Assembly: GCA_903813345.2 (NCBI GenBank)
Contig: CAIIXF020000003.1
Span: 6,225,815 to 6,289,814, forward strand
Length of the DNA stretch: 64,000 nt
Origin: Owenia fusiformis
Taxonomy: Eukaryota; Annelida; Polychaeta; Sabellida; Oweniidae
Direction: 5' to 3'
The notes under the pieces are model-generated. The model was not told where the DNA came from, ran no database searches, and worked only from the letters and a program-made list of their open reading frames with translations. Position 1 is the first letter of the stretch; the number at the start of each line of letters is the position of its first letter. The translations under genes and the position numbers were made by a program. Shown here piece by piece: positions 34,225 to 46,089 of the stretch.

Positions 34225-35465
34225 TATTTGAGTTATTAAAGACTACCTTTTACAAAAAAGATGGCGATTTTGAATTGAGCAGCTGTCTTAAAAATTACTT
34301 CATTAACATTGTTCTTTTTACCTTAGGGCACCAGCGTATACAATTTGCTATTATTGATACACAAATTATCAGTGATTATATTTTTTAACAAAAACATTGG
34401 CCATTTTGAAATTCAGTGGCCATCTTAAGAATGCTTTCTTGAGCAGAACCCCTGTGTGATTAGGCATCAGCATATCAAATTTAAACCAAATCCATCAACT
34501 GGTATTTGAGTAATCAAAGGATTATGTTCTTTTACAAAAAATGGTGGCAATTTTCAAATTCAGCTGCCATCTTGAGAATTCTTTCTTGAGCAAACCCCTG
34601 TGTCATTAGGCAAAATTTAAACCAAATCCATCATCCGGTATTTGAATTATCAAAGATTATGTTTTTTTACGAAAAATTGTGGCCATTTCAGTGTTCTCCA
34701 CAGGATATTTTCTCAAGTTGGTGCAAAATTATTATTTTCCCAATTCAGGTCAAAATTGATCAAAACATGCCTATTTTTCATGATTTTTCTCATTTTCAAG
34801 TGGGTGCAGATGGATTTTTAAGGTGGTTGCAAGCCTGTTTTTAAAATCTCAGGTGGGTGCTACATCCACTTGCTTTAATGCTGGGGAGATCACTGCATTT
34901 TGAAATTCAGTGAGCATCTTGAAAAGTTTTTCTGCAACAGAGCTCCTTGTCCCTAGACATCAGCATGTAAAATTCTAACAAAATCTGTTCATTAGTATTT
35001 AAGTTATCAATGATTATACTTCTTTATGAAGAATGGCAGCCATTTTGAAATTCAGCAACCATTTTTAAACAATTGCTCTCTTGAAAATGAATTCTTGAGC
35101 AGAGCTCCTTTGTCTCTAGGCATCAGAATATAAAATTTGAACCAAATCCGTAAGCTGGTATTTGACAAATCAAAGGTTATGTTCTTTTCTTTCTGGAGCA
35201 GAGCCCCTGCATCCCTAGGCATCAGCATATCCGTCACCTGGTTTGTGAATTATAAAAGATTACATTTCTTAAGAAAAATGGAGGCCATTTTAAATTGAGT
35301 GACCATATTGAATATTTCTTCTGGAACAGAGGTCCTACACTCATAAGGCATAAGCCTATGAAATTTAACCAATGCCATCAACTGGTATTTGAGTTATATC
35401 CTGGACAGACGAATGGACAGATGGACAAACAGCTTCTCAATATCCCATTCAAACTATCAGAATGA
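34225..35465 (+). mobile_element. Tandem-repeat element with GGACAGA-type tail, third family member
   Basis: About seven degenerate 130-170-base units share AGAGCTCCTTTGTC, GGCATCAGCATAT, AAATTTGAACCAAATC, GGTATTTGAGTTATCAAAG and GGCAGCCATTTTGAAATTCAG phrases. The last unit runs into CCTGGACAGACGAATGGACAGA and a closing CTTCTCAATATCCC. The architecture matches the elements ending at 27180 and 45180, although the units differ in sequence. Confidence 0.5.
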
Positions 35466-36383
35466 AAAAAACACAGAAAAATAAGACGTTGTCTTGTCTG
35501 TTTAGAAAGAGTAGAACGTCTGTTTACTCTCATAATTTAATAATGGGGATTATTGACATTCTAAATAGGTGATATAATGTAGGGTATTGTTATGATATAT
35601 TCACTAATTCTAGTATCACAGTACGTGTAGTTGTAAGGTAAATCATGATAAAGTGTCAACAAAAAGCACTTTTGTTTTGACATCAATCTTCTCTATCAGT
35701 TTTCAAACAGGTGGATCTCATTAAAAAACAGTGTACTGATAAGTCTCAGGAGAAACGGCCATATATGGTATGATGAGTCCCATTAATCGAGGAAAATGCT
35801 TTTTGAATGTTTTGAAATTTGTTTAATTGATGTCTATAATCAAATTTGTAAAAGGTCATTATGGCCACTAAATACTATGCCAGAATATTCAAGTTAAATA
35901 ATAATAATAAAAATATTGCGAAGTAGTATGAAATTGAATTTCAATTAATTTTGAAAAACAAAAATATGAATTTCTTTTTCATAAAATCATATTATTTAAA
36001 GTATAATAAATTATGTTTTCTTTTTCGAGGCACTACTGCTAGACATGTTTGTTCCATGCTTACTTTCTATCAATACTGAGTAGCAATCAACCCCTATTGA
36101 CAGGTAAACTAGGTACATGTATACACAGGGTGGGCCAAAAAATGTTCCATCTTTTTCATTTTAATCTAATTTTCTTATTTTTGATGCAATTCCTTATAAA
36201 ATAATATGTACATAGTTGAGACATTTCTATTCAAAAAATTACTTATAATTATAAAAAATAGGTGTCTTTGGCTGTTTTGTTTTTAAAGTAAATGCCCAAT
36301 ATGTCCTCCTCGTTCCCGCATACCAATTTTTGTCTATGACGCCATTTATTATTATCATTGCAAATATGCCATATTTACAGTTA

Positions 36384-36859
36384 CCGTATTTGCCGTAGTA
36401 GGCGCCTGGGCGCTTAAAGTAAGTCAAATCATTTCAAAAAGTTGTCCTTATTAGCGCCCATATGAGTCCCGCCTGAGAAAAGATGCCGGAGTCTCATTTT
36501 CAGTTTAGAAAAAAATTGGAAGAAAATTTTGGTTCGTGAAATTCGCCACGTTTGCATAGACCGTGGGGTTCATACCTATCCCACTCTTTTTGCTACACTA
36601 ATGGAATATAAAATATGTACTTAAATCAGTATTTTACTCGATAAATCTATAGGAAAACGGACTTATACCTGCTGAATCGAATTCGAATTTTTTCTCAGCC
36701 TCGTTTTGGAATTACATGTCAGGACCTATTATCGCCCACTTGACTTCTTACGTTTGACCACAATGATCGTTGATTCTTCAACCACGGACTCACCCTCGGG
36801 CCTTCAAAAGTCTGGGGAGGCGCTAATAGGAACATGGGCGCCAATTACGGCAAATACGG
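36384..36859. mobile_element. MITE with CCGTATTTGCCGTA inverted ends and TA duplication
   Basis: The left end CCGTATTTGCCGTA and right end TACGGCAAATACGG are exact inverted repeats, each flanked by TA (36382-36383 and 36860-36861). A second inverted pair (GGGCGCTTAA and TAGCGCC/GGCGCTAATA) lies inside. The 476-bp interior has no transposase. A lone CAGGGTGGGCCAAAAAATG end at 36127 just upstream looks like a separate mariner-type remnant. Confidence 0.75.
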
Positions 36860-37118
36860 TATATGAGATAAGAGTATAATTGTTCTTTATAGCCATAGGT
36901 TAACATGACTCAACCTACCCTATCTGAGCTTATCAACCACTTAAAGTTTGGATTTTTAAGCAATTATAAATTACCATTAATCTTGAAATGAATGAATGAA
37001 AAACAAGTCAGACGATGTTATTTGAAAAACATACTATCACAAAATGGGAAAACTGTCTTCAATTACATGTATGCTTAAAAGACATGTTAATTTTTCTAAA
37101 TGCTTTTAAATTGTAGTG

Positions 37119-37950
37119 TCACAGGCTGGTATCGAAAGATTTGTCCGCTGTGACGGAGCATGCTATTTTTCATAAAAATACTAAGAATGCTTCACGATTT
37201 ATTTTTTAACTCATATGTTTTGTTATATCAAAGATAATTACTTACTCCATGCAATGGATATACCATTTGCATGTAACCGTCACTTCTGTTTGAAGTCTAA
37301 TAACGCTAGGAGTAAAAGCTATTGAAAACGGCGCAAGAGTATCAAACTCTAAAATGTACCATTTTTTAACTTTTTAATGGCATGATATAGTGACACGATA
37401 ATATTAACATATGTTTTCAGCATAACTCTGAATGTATTCATGAGATATTAATGCATTGGGTCTTTTTAATTTTTTAATAAAAAATAATATTAATATTTTT
37501 TGTCCGCTGTGACGGAGCATTTTCACAGTTCACATTTGCAACTGCTCCGTCACAGCGGACAAAAAAATTAAACATTATTTTTTTTAGAAAAAGAATTAAA
37601 AAGACCATATACATCAACATCTCATTTATACCTTCATAGTTATGCTGAAACCATGTGTAAATATTATCGAGTCACTATATCGTGCCATTAGAAAGTTAAA
37701 CAAGAAATGGTACATTTTGAAGTTTGATACCCCGGCGCCATTTTCAATAGCTTTTCTTCCCAGCGTAATTGGACTTCAAACAGAAGTGAAAGTTACCTGC
37801 AAATGATATATCCATTGCATGGAGTAAGTATTTTTGTATGACATAACGAAACATATGAGTTAAAAAATAAATCGTGAAGTATTCTTAGTGTTTTTATGAA
37901 AAATAGCATGCTCCGTCACAGCGGACAAATATTTCGATACCAGCCTGTGA
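37119..37950. mobile_element. Near-complete palindrome (foldback element) with four copies of a 20-base motif
   Basis: The two halves are inverted copies from CACAGGCTGGTATCGAAA at the left to TTTCGATACCAGCCTGTG at the right, converging near 37530, so the roughly 830-base unit can form one long hairpin with arms of about 400 bases. TGTCCGCTGTGACGGAGCA occurs at the outer and inner edge of each arm (near 37141, 37501, 37541 and 37910). The arms have diverged by substitutions. Flanks share GTG or GTGTC, so the target duplication is unclear. No coding sequence is present. Confidence 0.75.
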
Positions 37951-38029
37951 GTGTCAATAATAATATATCTTTCTCCAATTTCATTTCAAAATTAAAATGA
38001 TAATGAACAATTAACAGAATGCATTGTAT

Positions 38030-38345
38030 CATCTACAGAATTGTGTTCATAAACACAGGGGGGTCATCTACAGAATTGTGTTCATAAACACAGGGGGGTC
38101 ATCTACAGAATTGTGTTCATAAACACAGGGGGGTCATCTACAGAATTGTGTTCATAAACACAGGGGGGTCATCTACAGAATTGTGTTCATAAACACAGGG
38201 GGGTCATCTACAGAATTGTGTTCATAAACACAGGGGGGTCATCTACAGAATTGTGTTCATAAACACAGGGGGGTCATCTACAGAATTGTGTTCATAAACA
38301 CAGGGGGGTCATCTACAGAATTGTGTTCATAAACACAGGGGGGTC
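38030..38345 (+). repeat. Nine perfect 35-bp tandem repeats
   Basis: The unit starts ATCTACAGAATTGTGTTC and ends in AACACAGGGGGGTC; copies start at 38031, 38066, 38101, 38136, 38171, 38206, 38241, 38276 and 38311 without visible variation. Each contains TGTGTTCATAAACACA, a small hairpin, followed by a G6 run. Perfect identity implies recent expansion. Confidence 0.9.
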
Positions 38346-38574
38346 TTGAAGAACTCTAGTCTAGCTACAAGACCTTGTCCACAGGTGAGTGTTTAGTCAA
38401 GTGGTAGAGGGGGGGGGTCACAGAGGCTTGTACCAAGACAAGAAGAATTCTCATGATCAAATAACATTTTTATGAAAGAACATTTTATTGATTACATACA
38501 AATTTTACAAAACATAAATCTTTGGGTAGTTAGGTTTCAGAAAATTTGATTCCTATATGGTCCTACAAGCCGTA

Positions 38575-39110
38575 TAGATATACAGAATATCACATCATTT
38601 TGAGTGATATCATTTTTATCGCCGAGTTGATATCAAATATCAACACGAGTGAGCGAAGCGAATGAGTGTTGATATTTGATATCTACGAGGCGATAAAATG
38701 ATATCACGAGAAATTATGTGATATTGGGTTTATCCCATGATTACGATCACCTTGTGATATAGTTCGTCATAAATACAATTTTTAATCGTTATTTAGCAGC
38801 CTTCTAATCAAATTATATACACAATCGTAATTTAATACACCAATGAAACTTTAAAAGAATAAATTAACAGACCTATTTTCTCAAAAGAGAATAAATTATC
38901 TGACCTAATTTCCAACAATATTGTGGCGCGAAATGCAAATGTGATATCACACGGATATGCGTGAGATAAACGATATCACACGCAAATGAGTTTGATAAAC
39001 CATTTTCTGGAAAATATCACACAGATTTCAATGATATCAGAAATATCAATAGCTGTTATTGTACAGATAACACATTAATCGTGGGATAAATGGATTTATC
39101 ACATGGATGT
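38575..39110. repeat. Palindromic ATATCAC-rich repeat element
   Basis: At 38595-38715 an inverted repeat (GATATCAAATATCAACAC ... GTGTTGATATTTGATATC) encloses GAGTGAGCGAAGCGAATGAG. Further GATATCACACG and GATAAAC phrases continue to about 39110, including TGTGATATCACACGG on both sides. It resembles a decayed inverted-repeat element; no gene is visible. Confidence 0.5.
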
Positions 39111-39188
39111 CGCATGACCCAATACCAACACTGAATTCTGGGAGATCTCCCCTCTGACAGTTACCATACTGTGATCAAAGTGACCTAC

Positions 39189-39300
39189 CTTGAGTGTTCA
39201 CTGATTCCTGAACAGGAAAAGGTGGTGCTCCATCTTGTTGCTCACTGTTCTTCAACATATGGTTCTGCTTGGCCTTCTCACTTCTTCTGCTGATCTCTTC
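39189..39300 (-). CDS. Orphan candidate exon
   Basis: On the minus strand a good acceptor (pyrimidine-rich, then TTTACCCAG) precedes 112 bases that are open in only one frame and end in CTCAAG followed by GTAGGT, a strong donor. The 37 encoded residues begin EEISRRSEKAKQNHM and end PFPVQESVNTQ; I do not recognise them. The exon lies downstream of the NBN stop and upstream of caveolin, so it would belong to another minus-strand gene or be a false positive. No partner exons were found. Confidence 0.3.
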
Positions 39301-39309
39301 CTGGGTAAA

Positions 39310-40217
39310 CAAAAAAGGGAGAGTTAGGTGAAGTTAGCTGTCAACTAGAAATTCATAATTTGACAGAGTAACGAATCCCAACAAAAAAATTATTCATGTC
39401 ACAATGTAATATTTACCATGGTTACTCTACCCATGGTTTACAGATAATTATAAGACAGAGATTGGCGAAATTGCACATTAGCTGGCCATTTTGAATTTCT
39501 TGAGGCACAAATCAGAAAACAATGATAATTGTTATCTACTCTAAAATTCCTTGAATTTGAATATAATGGAGCCTTACTTTAATAAAAAGATCAGTAAATT
39601 ATTGCAAAATCCCAAATTAGTTGGCCATCTTGAATTTTCTGAGGCCTGAATCAGTAAAACAATACAATATTTGCAATCAACTTTAAATTGTCTTTCATTT
39701 GAGTATGATAAAGCTATACTTTAGAGAGATCTCAAAATTAATGAAAACTCCTGTTTTCCCAACCCCCATATATGGCCTGTTAGGGGTCACACTGAAAAAC
39801 ATGGAACATATGTCAAATAGTTATATTTCATGGATAAAGTACCAAAATTCCAAACAGTACCAATACTAATTACTTTTGTTAGATTTTCGCAAAAAATTCC
39901 CGCCATTTTTAAAGCGGCAGCAATTTCAGAAACTTTCTTTGCTTAAAACTATTCAACAATAATTATCTTTCCATAACATAATATAAATAATATAAATAGG
40001 CTAATGATAATTAAATCTGTAATCATGTAGAACATCCTTATACAAGGTGTGTGGTGTGATTTTAAGCTAACATGGATTATCTTAATTCACAACAACCTTT
40101 ATCAGTTAAACCTACTTCAATATGACATTATTACATGTACAGATCAACTTTTGGACTCTTGAACAACAAAGAAATCTTGAAATATTTAAGGAAATTAATT
40201 GAGAAGATTCAAACAAA
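39310..40217. other. Spacer upstream of NAT16-like copy B
   Basis: The sequence is AT-rich with loosely repeated AAATTAGCTGGCCATTTTGAATT phrases at about 39470-39640. The last 80 bases before the ATG are weakly similar to the sequence upstream of copy A. No gene is visible. Confidence 0.45.
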
Positions 40218-42154
40218 ATGGGAAGGCAACGTAGCAGCATCCAGTCTTTGCAAGCAGAAGGCTATAGTGCTAGGCTAGCTGAACCAGGAGATTTCCAAGG
40301 CATATATAACATCAATACTAATGTATATTGGGGACTGGATTATCTTCCACACTATTATCAGCAGTTCCTTAAGCAGTCAAATCGTGTATGCGCTGTCTGT
40401 GTTAAACAGGAACAAATTGTAAGTCAATAAGAAACCTAGTCAAATTCCAAAAATAGGTGAAGCAAGCTTAATAGGCAAACTAAAGAGGACATCATACTAC
40501 TATAGACATAATTTTCAGAGATTCACTCAAAAATCATTTAAAATTAATATATTATTCTGTGTATTCTGTAATTGTTTTTTGAAAAAATGCATTGGTGAAA
40601 CACTACATTAAAGTAGGACCCAGCCAAAACCATCCCCAAAATTAATCAAAAGAATCCATTTCTAGGTTTGCTTTGTAATTCTGCATGTGATTGACAATGG
40701 AGAGACCATACTAAGTGAAGCAGCAAGGACACACCCTTTACATCAAGGTAACAATTCTAAGACAAAAGTTTAAACTAATAATTATTTTTAATCTAAGAAT
40801 TTTCTTTGTTAGATTTTAGACTTTGTTAGATTAAAGACTATATACACTATTGTGATTCATACTAAAAGGCTCAAAGCCAGTGTTTTACTTGAGCTTATTA
40901 ATGAGGTAAAATACACTTTCTAAATGTACTGAAATTATTATTTCAGGCAAAAGTCTTCCTGGTTTCACAAGAGAATATGTAAGGAAATATATCAAAGAAA
41001 AATGGCCCAAGGTGAGCCTGATCAAGTATGTGCAGAGGGAGACACTTGAGAACTTAGCCAAGCAAGAAGCTGATCCCCTTGTGAAAATACTTCTCAGAAC
41101 AGTATGTTGGTAACATAGAATAATAATACAGTCTCCAATTTGAAGAGTATGATATGCCTTTAATGCTATACTCTAAAAAGAATTGATTTTCTCCTCTTTC
41201 ATTTCAATGCTCAAATGTAGACAAGTATCATTAGTTATATACACTCATCTTTATTCAAACCATAGATTTAAGATAATATTTCCATCATCTAAGTAGGAAT
41301 AAGTCACCAAATTAATTTTAGTAGCATATTTTTGAAAATTTAATCCAGTGAGTACAATTAAAATATCTAGAGGGTTTTTTCGTTATATTTTCTGAAAATA
41401 GGCGGATTGAATGACACAACAGGCAAATTATTGGAAATTATAATCAGATCATAGTACAACAAAATATATTTTACCCCTGATTTGATCATTCATATCATTT
41501 ATATCATTTAATTCAAATATATCCTGAATCCTTTTCCAGCACTATGTGAGCTTCCAAGTCACCACAGAGACTCTATCAAATCTACTCCACACAAATAGAA
41601 TCCCAAATTGTCCTGCAGCTGACCAAATTGGTAACATTCTTCCATTAACAATGGATGAAACTAAAGATGTTCTGCAGAATGGTACACATTGGGAGCATTT
41701 ATTTCCGACTGGCACAGTTATCGTAAATTGGGAGTGTTTCAATGTGACAAAACTTGATAATATCGGAGAGATAATTGAAAGGATAAGCACATGCTTTATC
41801 ATGAAGTCTCAACAAAACAACAACAGAATCCAATCTTTAAGTTTTGGAACACAATATTCAACAAAATATGGGGATGTGTATGACATTGATTACTATGGTG
41901 ATTTGGACATCAATTCTTTGATTGGCCAGTTCCTTAGTCACATGATTCACCTAGAAAGGTCAAGCAAGGAAAGCAAAGTGTTCCCAGCAGTGCATTTCCC
42001 AAGAGAAATACCCCTGGAGGCTGCCAAATATGCCTTGGATAAAGTATTAACTGGGTTTGAATATGGCCGCTGGGGACATGGTGGATCTATCGCTTCTGAA
42101 AAGGACGGTGATCTCAACATTCCATTCTTGCCTTATGGATCTAGTTCACTTTAG
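40218..42154 (+). CDS. NAT16/HISAT-like N-acetyltransferase, copy B (four exons)
   Basis: Exons 40218-40418, 40666-40747, 40947-41101 and 41540-42154 join in frame into 350 codons plus TAG, with the same phases and the same first three exon lengths as copy A. It has the same family marks: WGLDYLPHYY, FVILHVIDNGETIL, FPTGTVIVNW and DIDYYGDLDIN. Exon 4 gains one codon relative to A. Exons 1 and 4 are nearly identical to copy A, whereas exon 3 differs at about a quarter of positions and the introns barely align. The introns here are 199-438 bases, so this is the compact member of the pair. The likely role is acetyl-CoA-dependent acetylation of a small amino-acid substrate, by family analogy only. 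A shared exon-2 HEGK/HQGK phrase stands where GNAT proteins usually have their pyrophosphate-binding loop. Confidence 0.83.
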
Positions 42155-42569
42155 ACTTAGGGTCATCTACAGTACACCTCTAGTGTAGCCAGGATGAGGC
42201 AGATGAGACGCTTGCATTGTCGCCTTTTAACATCTTTTGAGAAATATTCCTCTTGCAAAGATAAGTTGTAAATTAATGGTATAGTTTTTATTGATTTTTA
42301 ATCTTAAATCATCAATTTTTGATTCAATTGTGAACAATCTCAGGGTTATCATCGTGTTCTTCTATTGCCAGGCAAGCAAATCAAGGCAAGGTTTGGCAAT
42401 ATTTTTCGCCTCGTCGCTTTTTTCTTCCTGGCTGTGTCACTGTACACAGTGCATTGTTCATTTTAATGCTACTAGAAAGAATACTAAGTTTCAAGTTGTA
42501 ATCTACCAAATATTTGTTTTGCTAGAGACTACAAATTTCCAAGATATATGAGTTTATATACCCTGCGTG

Positions 42570-42938
42570 CAGAGTCTAGTTAAACTACACTCTGCCTAGT
42601 AGAGACCATATTACATGTATTACAGTTTAGTAGCCCCGCCCCCACGATGGGTACCGGTGACAGTTTGGGTAAATCACTTTTGACCTACGCGCTGACCTTG
42701 CACCAATCAGCGAGCTTGAAGAAACATGCGCCAAATGCGTTCTAATTAAATATGCGCAATTCATTGGTCAATTCCGGGCTCAACGATGACGTCAGAAGGA
42801 ATGACCATATAAAGAACGTCGGTCAAATTTGGCCGACGAACACTGATTGGCGCGGTGAGTTCACAGGTTTATTTTAGTTTGAAAGAGTGAAGACGAAGCT
42901 CTCTTTTAAGAAGTGAAGTCAAACGAATGCAAAGGGTA
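42570..42938 (+). promoter_or_regulatory. Promoter-like dispersed unit, copy 2, with CRE and TATA box
   Basis: This is homologous to the minus-strand unit at 178-516 from CAGAGTCTAGTT to GCAAAGGG. It holds a GC box (CCCCGCCCCC), CCAAT-like ATTGG sequences, a full CRE (TGACGTCA, 42787-42794) and a TATA box (TATAAAG, 42808-42814). Here the terminal GGGTAAG donor reads GGGTAGAG, so splicing as in copy 1 is unlikely. A fragment with AAAGAGAGCTTCATC at 45581-45600 suggests a third, partial copy on the minus strand. No open frame follows directly. Confidence 0.45.
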
Positions 42939-43848
42939 GAGTTTATAGTACAGGCTAGGGGCATTCCAGCGAGGTCTCTATGAACAACATTCTCATGTAC
43001 CAGGTACAACAAGAAGTGCTCCTCATAGAATGTTATTCAATGATGTTTCTTAAGTATTGTTATTTTGTTTCATAATATAACATAAAAGTTACAGGTTGCC
43101 ATGATTTTGCTAGTTTCAGAGGTTGTACCCTCTTAAATAAATTCACATTTTAAAGAAAATATAATTAAAACTCACCTTCCCGATTTCTCACAGCTGCTTT
43201 TAACTATTCTTGATTCTGTAATCGGGATGCACTTTTAAGTTAGCTGCACAGTTCATCTTTTCGGCCTTATACATATGTCCAGGGCCTTAACTGTATCTCA
43301 TCTGTGATTGGTGTATAGAGAAACAATATTTCTGATCATCACCCTAAAAATGAATTATTGTACTAATTAGAAATTTATAGAAATAAACAATAATACAAAA
43401 GTTACCTTCCGATCTATAATAGTAGTCTTTTAGATTATCTGTTATTCTAAAATCTTAGAAAAGTATCATCAAAATTTTAGTTTTCTATACCTTCAGTCAG
43501 AAATGCATGTATCAAGAATCCATGTTCTCCAGCATCTCTTCGCTTCTTGGCTTGACTTCTTACAGGATACATGTTGAAGACATATGCCCATTAAAATGGT
43601 TTGCGGTCTTATATTCAAACTGAAAAAGTATATAGCAAGTATATAGCAATATCTGGCTTGAATAAATGACTATTCAAAAAAAGAAGTTACGGGGAAACAT
43701 TTGAGAACACAATGAAGTTGTAAAGATTACTTCAATCATACGATTTATAAATGTGTAATTTAGTCTTTAATCTACAAATCGCATACCTTAATCTATCAGA
43801 AATGTAATTAAAAATGTAATGTAATGTAATTAATAAAAATGTAAACCA

Positions 43849-45180
43849 GAACAACGGCAACGCCAAAGCGTAGCGAATCCCATCGAACAGAAATGGCTGG
43901 CATTTTTACAAAGGAATAGCAAATATCATAAAACAACACACCAGAAAGGCCACCATTTTCAAAATGGTTGCTCACTAGCCAAGTTGTCATCAGAAGAAAT
44001 AATATGCTTTCAAGTAGCCACCTCTAAAATTTTTGAAAAATCACACATGTACTTGTAAAATAACACACATAAAAATGGTTTCCATTTTTCAAAATGGCCG
44101 ACTACTCCCCAAAGTTTTATTACACAATGTGCCAAGCTTAAAGTATTCACATATCAAATATTAACAAAATCGCTCCACAACTTTTCGAGTTATAGTAAAA
44201 TACTTTAAAATGACGGCCATTTTTCAAAATGGCCACCTTCTACCAAAAGTGTCATTAGAAATAGACAGTGTGCCATGCTTATAGTATTCACATACCAAAT
44301 ATGAACAAAATCGCTCCACTACTTTTCAAGTTATAGTAAAAAAACGTTAAAATGGCGGCCATTTTTCAAAATATTTTTCAAAATGGCCGCCTTCTACCAA
44401 AAGTGTCATAGGACAGACAGTGTGCCATGCTTATAGTATTCACATACCAAATATGAACAAAATTGCTCCACTACTTTTCGAGTTATAGTAAAAGACATTA
44501 TAAAATGGCGGCCATTTTTCAATTTTTTTTCAAAATGGCCGCCTTCTACCCAAAGTGTCATAGGACAGTGTGCCATGCTTATAGTATTCACATACCAAAT
44601 ATGAACAAAATCGCTCCACTACTTTTCGAGTTATAGTAAAATACGTTAAAATGGCGGCCATTTTTCAAAATGGCCGCCTTCTACCAAAAGTGTCTTTAGA
44701 CAGTGTGCAATGCTTATAGTATTCACATACCAAATATGAACAAAATCGCTCCACTATTTTTTGAGTTACAGCAAAAATCGTAAAATGACGAGTAAAGGCC
44801 GCCATTTTTCAAGATGGCTGCCATGTGCTTCTTTAATATCTACATTTGTAGCATTATTAATGCCCCTTATAATTTTTTTACATTTAAAACATATTGCTAT
44901 TACAGTTTTACATATAGCACCTAAATTACTGTAAAATCGGCACTAAAATGGCCGCCATTTTGAAATGAGCGGCCATTTTGAAAATCGGCTTTCGAGCAGA
45001 ACTTCTACCCACATAGGGTATATGTGTACAAAATATGAACAAAATCGGGCCAACGGTATTTGGGTTATTGCCCGGACGGATAGACGGACGGACGTACGTA
45101 CGGACGGACGGATGTACGTACAGACGGACGGACGGAGGCGTTCCCTATATCCCTCTGAATTTCGTTCGATGGGATAATAA
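43849..45180 (+). mobile_element. Tandem-repeat element with GGAC-type tail, copy 2
   Basis: The left end (AACAACGGCAACGCC then CGAATCCCATC) and right end (TTCGTTCGATGGGATAATAA) correspond to the element at 26224-27180. The core holds five to six units of about 130-160 bases with AAAATGGCCGCCTTCTACC, GTGCCATGCTTATAGTATTC and CAAAATCGCTCCACTAC. A GGACGGACGTACGGACGG microsatellite follows and then the closing sequence. Units here are much more alike than in copy 1, so this copy is younger. Short frames inside are artefacts. Confidence 0.65.
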
Positions 45181-45327
45181 TTAGACTCACCTTTTCCAAT
45201 AATTTCTTTGTTTGTTTGTTTTTGTAAGATCTGCTATTATTTTTTAAAGTGAGTGACTGATTTGATTTGAATTTTTTTTTATTCTGGGTAGCTCTATCAG
45301 TACAAAACTGGTCTTCCTAGAGGCCCA

Positions 45328-45436
45328 GTAAAATAACATCTGCAAAAGATGTTTCGTTTACTACCCATACCCAATGCAGGCTTTTCTACGGAAACTGTAA
45401 TTCACCTTTTTTGCAGATGTTATTTTTACTATCACT
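45328..45436. repeat. Short inverted-repeat element
   Basis: AGTAAAATAACATCTGCAAA at the left and TTTGCAGATGTTATTTTTACT at the right are inverted copies around a 60-base centre, a MITE-like hairpin. Confidence 0.6.
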
Positions 45437-46016
45437 CACTGCACTAATATATCAAAAAATTTAAAATATAGACTTGTTTCCTCCAATCCCAATGATGCAT
45501 GAGGAACTACATTCAATACGCTTTACAATAGTACAATAATACAATAGTACAATATTACAATAGTTTGATTTTGCTTCCTTTAAAGAGAGCTTCATCCACA
45601 CTCTGAGGTAATCCTTGATCTAGCCTTAATCAATCAGAATGCGGAGAATAAAACAAAATCACAATATTTATAAAAATAGAACAAAACAATAATTAGAATA
45701 TGATTTTGTGTGCAATAGTATATTCATATTACGTAAAATTTTCCTGAATGTAATCTTCAGTTTTGCATTGACCTATTCATTCTCAAATCAATGTTAAAGT
45801 TCATTTCTCTGGTGAATGATTATTACACATACATACTAGATTATATGCAAACATTCCCAAGTAATGTGAAATTATATCTAATCAATCTCATGATTGTTTC
45901 TATCAATTGAAATGCTCCTAATTAATAATAATCTATGTACACTGTACATATGTTTCTTTACATGTGTCCATTTAAAACACTTTAGGGTTCAATATCACAA
46001 AATGTATCAGTTTTGC

Positions 46017-46022
46017 TTTATT
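46017..46022 (-). terminator. Polyadenylation signal of NBN
   Basis: On the minus strand AATAAA lies 68 bases after the NBN stop codon. This supports the assignment of the last small coding exon at 46090-46138. Confidence 0.6.
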
Positions 46023-46089
46023 GCATCCTCCCATTCTCCAAATTTTTTCTCTATTAGCTTGTTCCACCCTGTTACAGCCTTTCTTCCGT

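Noticed and set aside
38030-38345. Regular short repeats resembling a CRISPR array
   Set aside because: The units are contiguous and identical with no unique spacers, and the surrounding genes are eukaryotic.
43150-43470. Two exon-like minus-strand segments ending in ATCGGGAAGGTGAG and ATCGGAAGGTAAC
   Set aside because: Acceptors are poor, frames are interrupted, and the two segments look like copies of a degenerate repeat.
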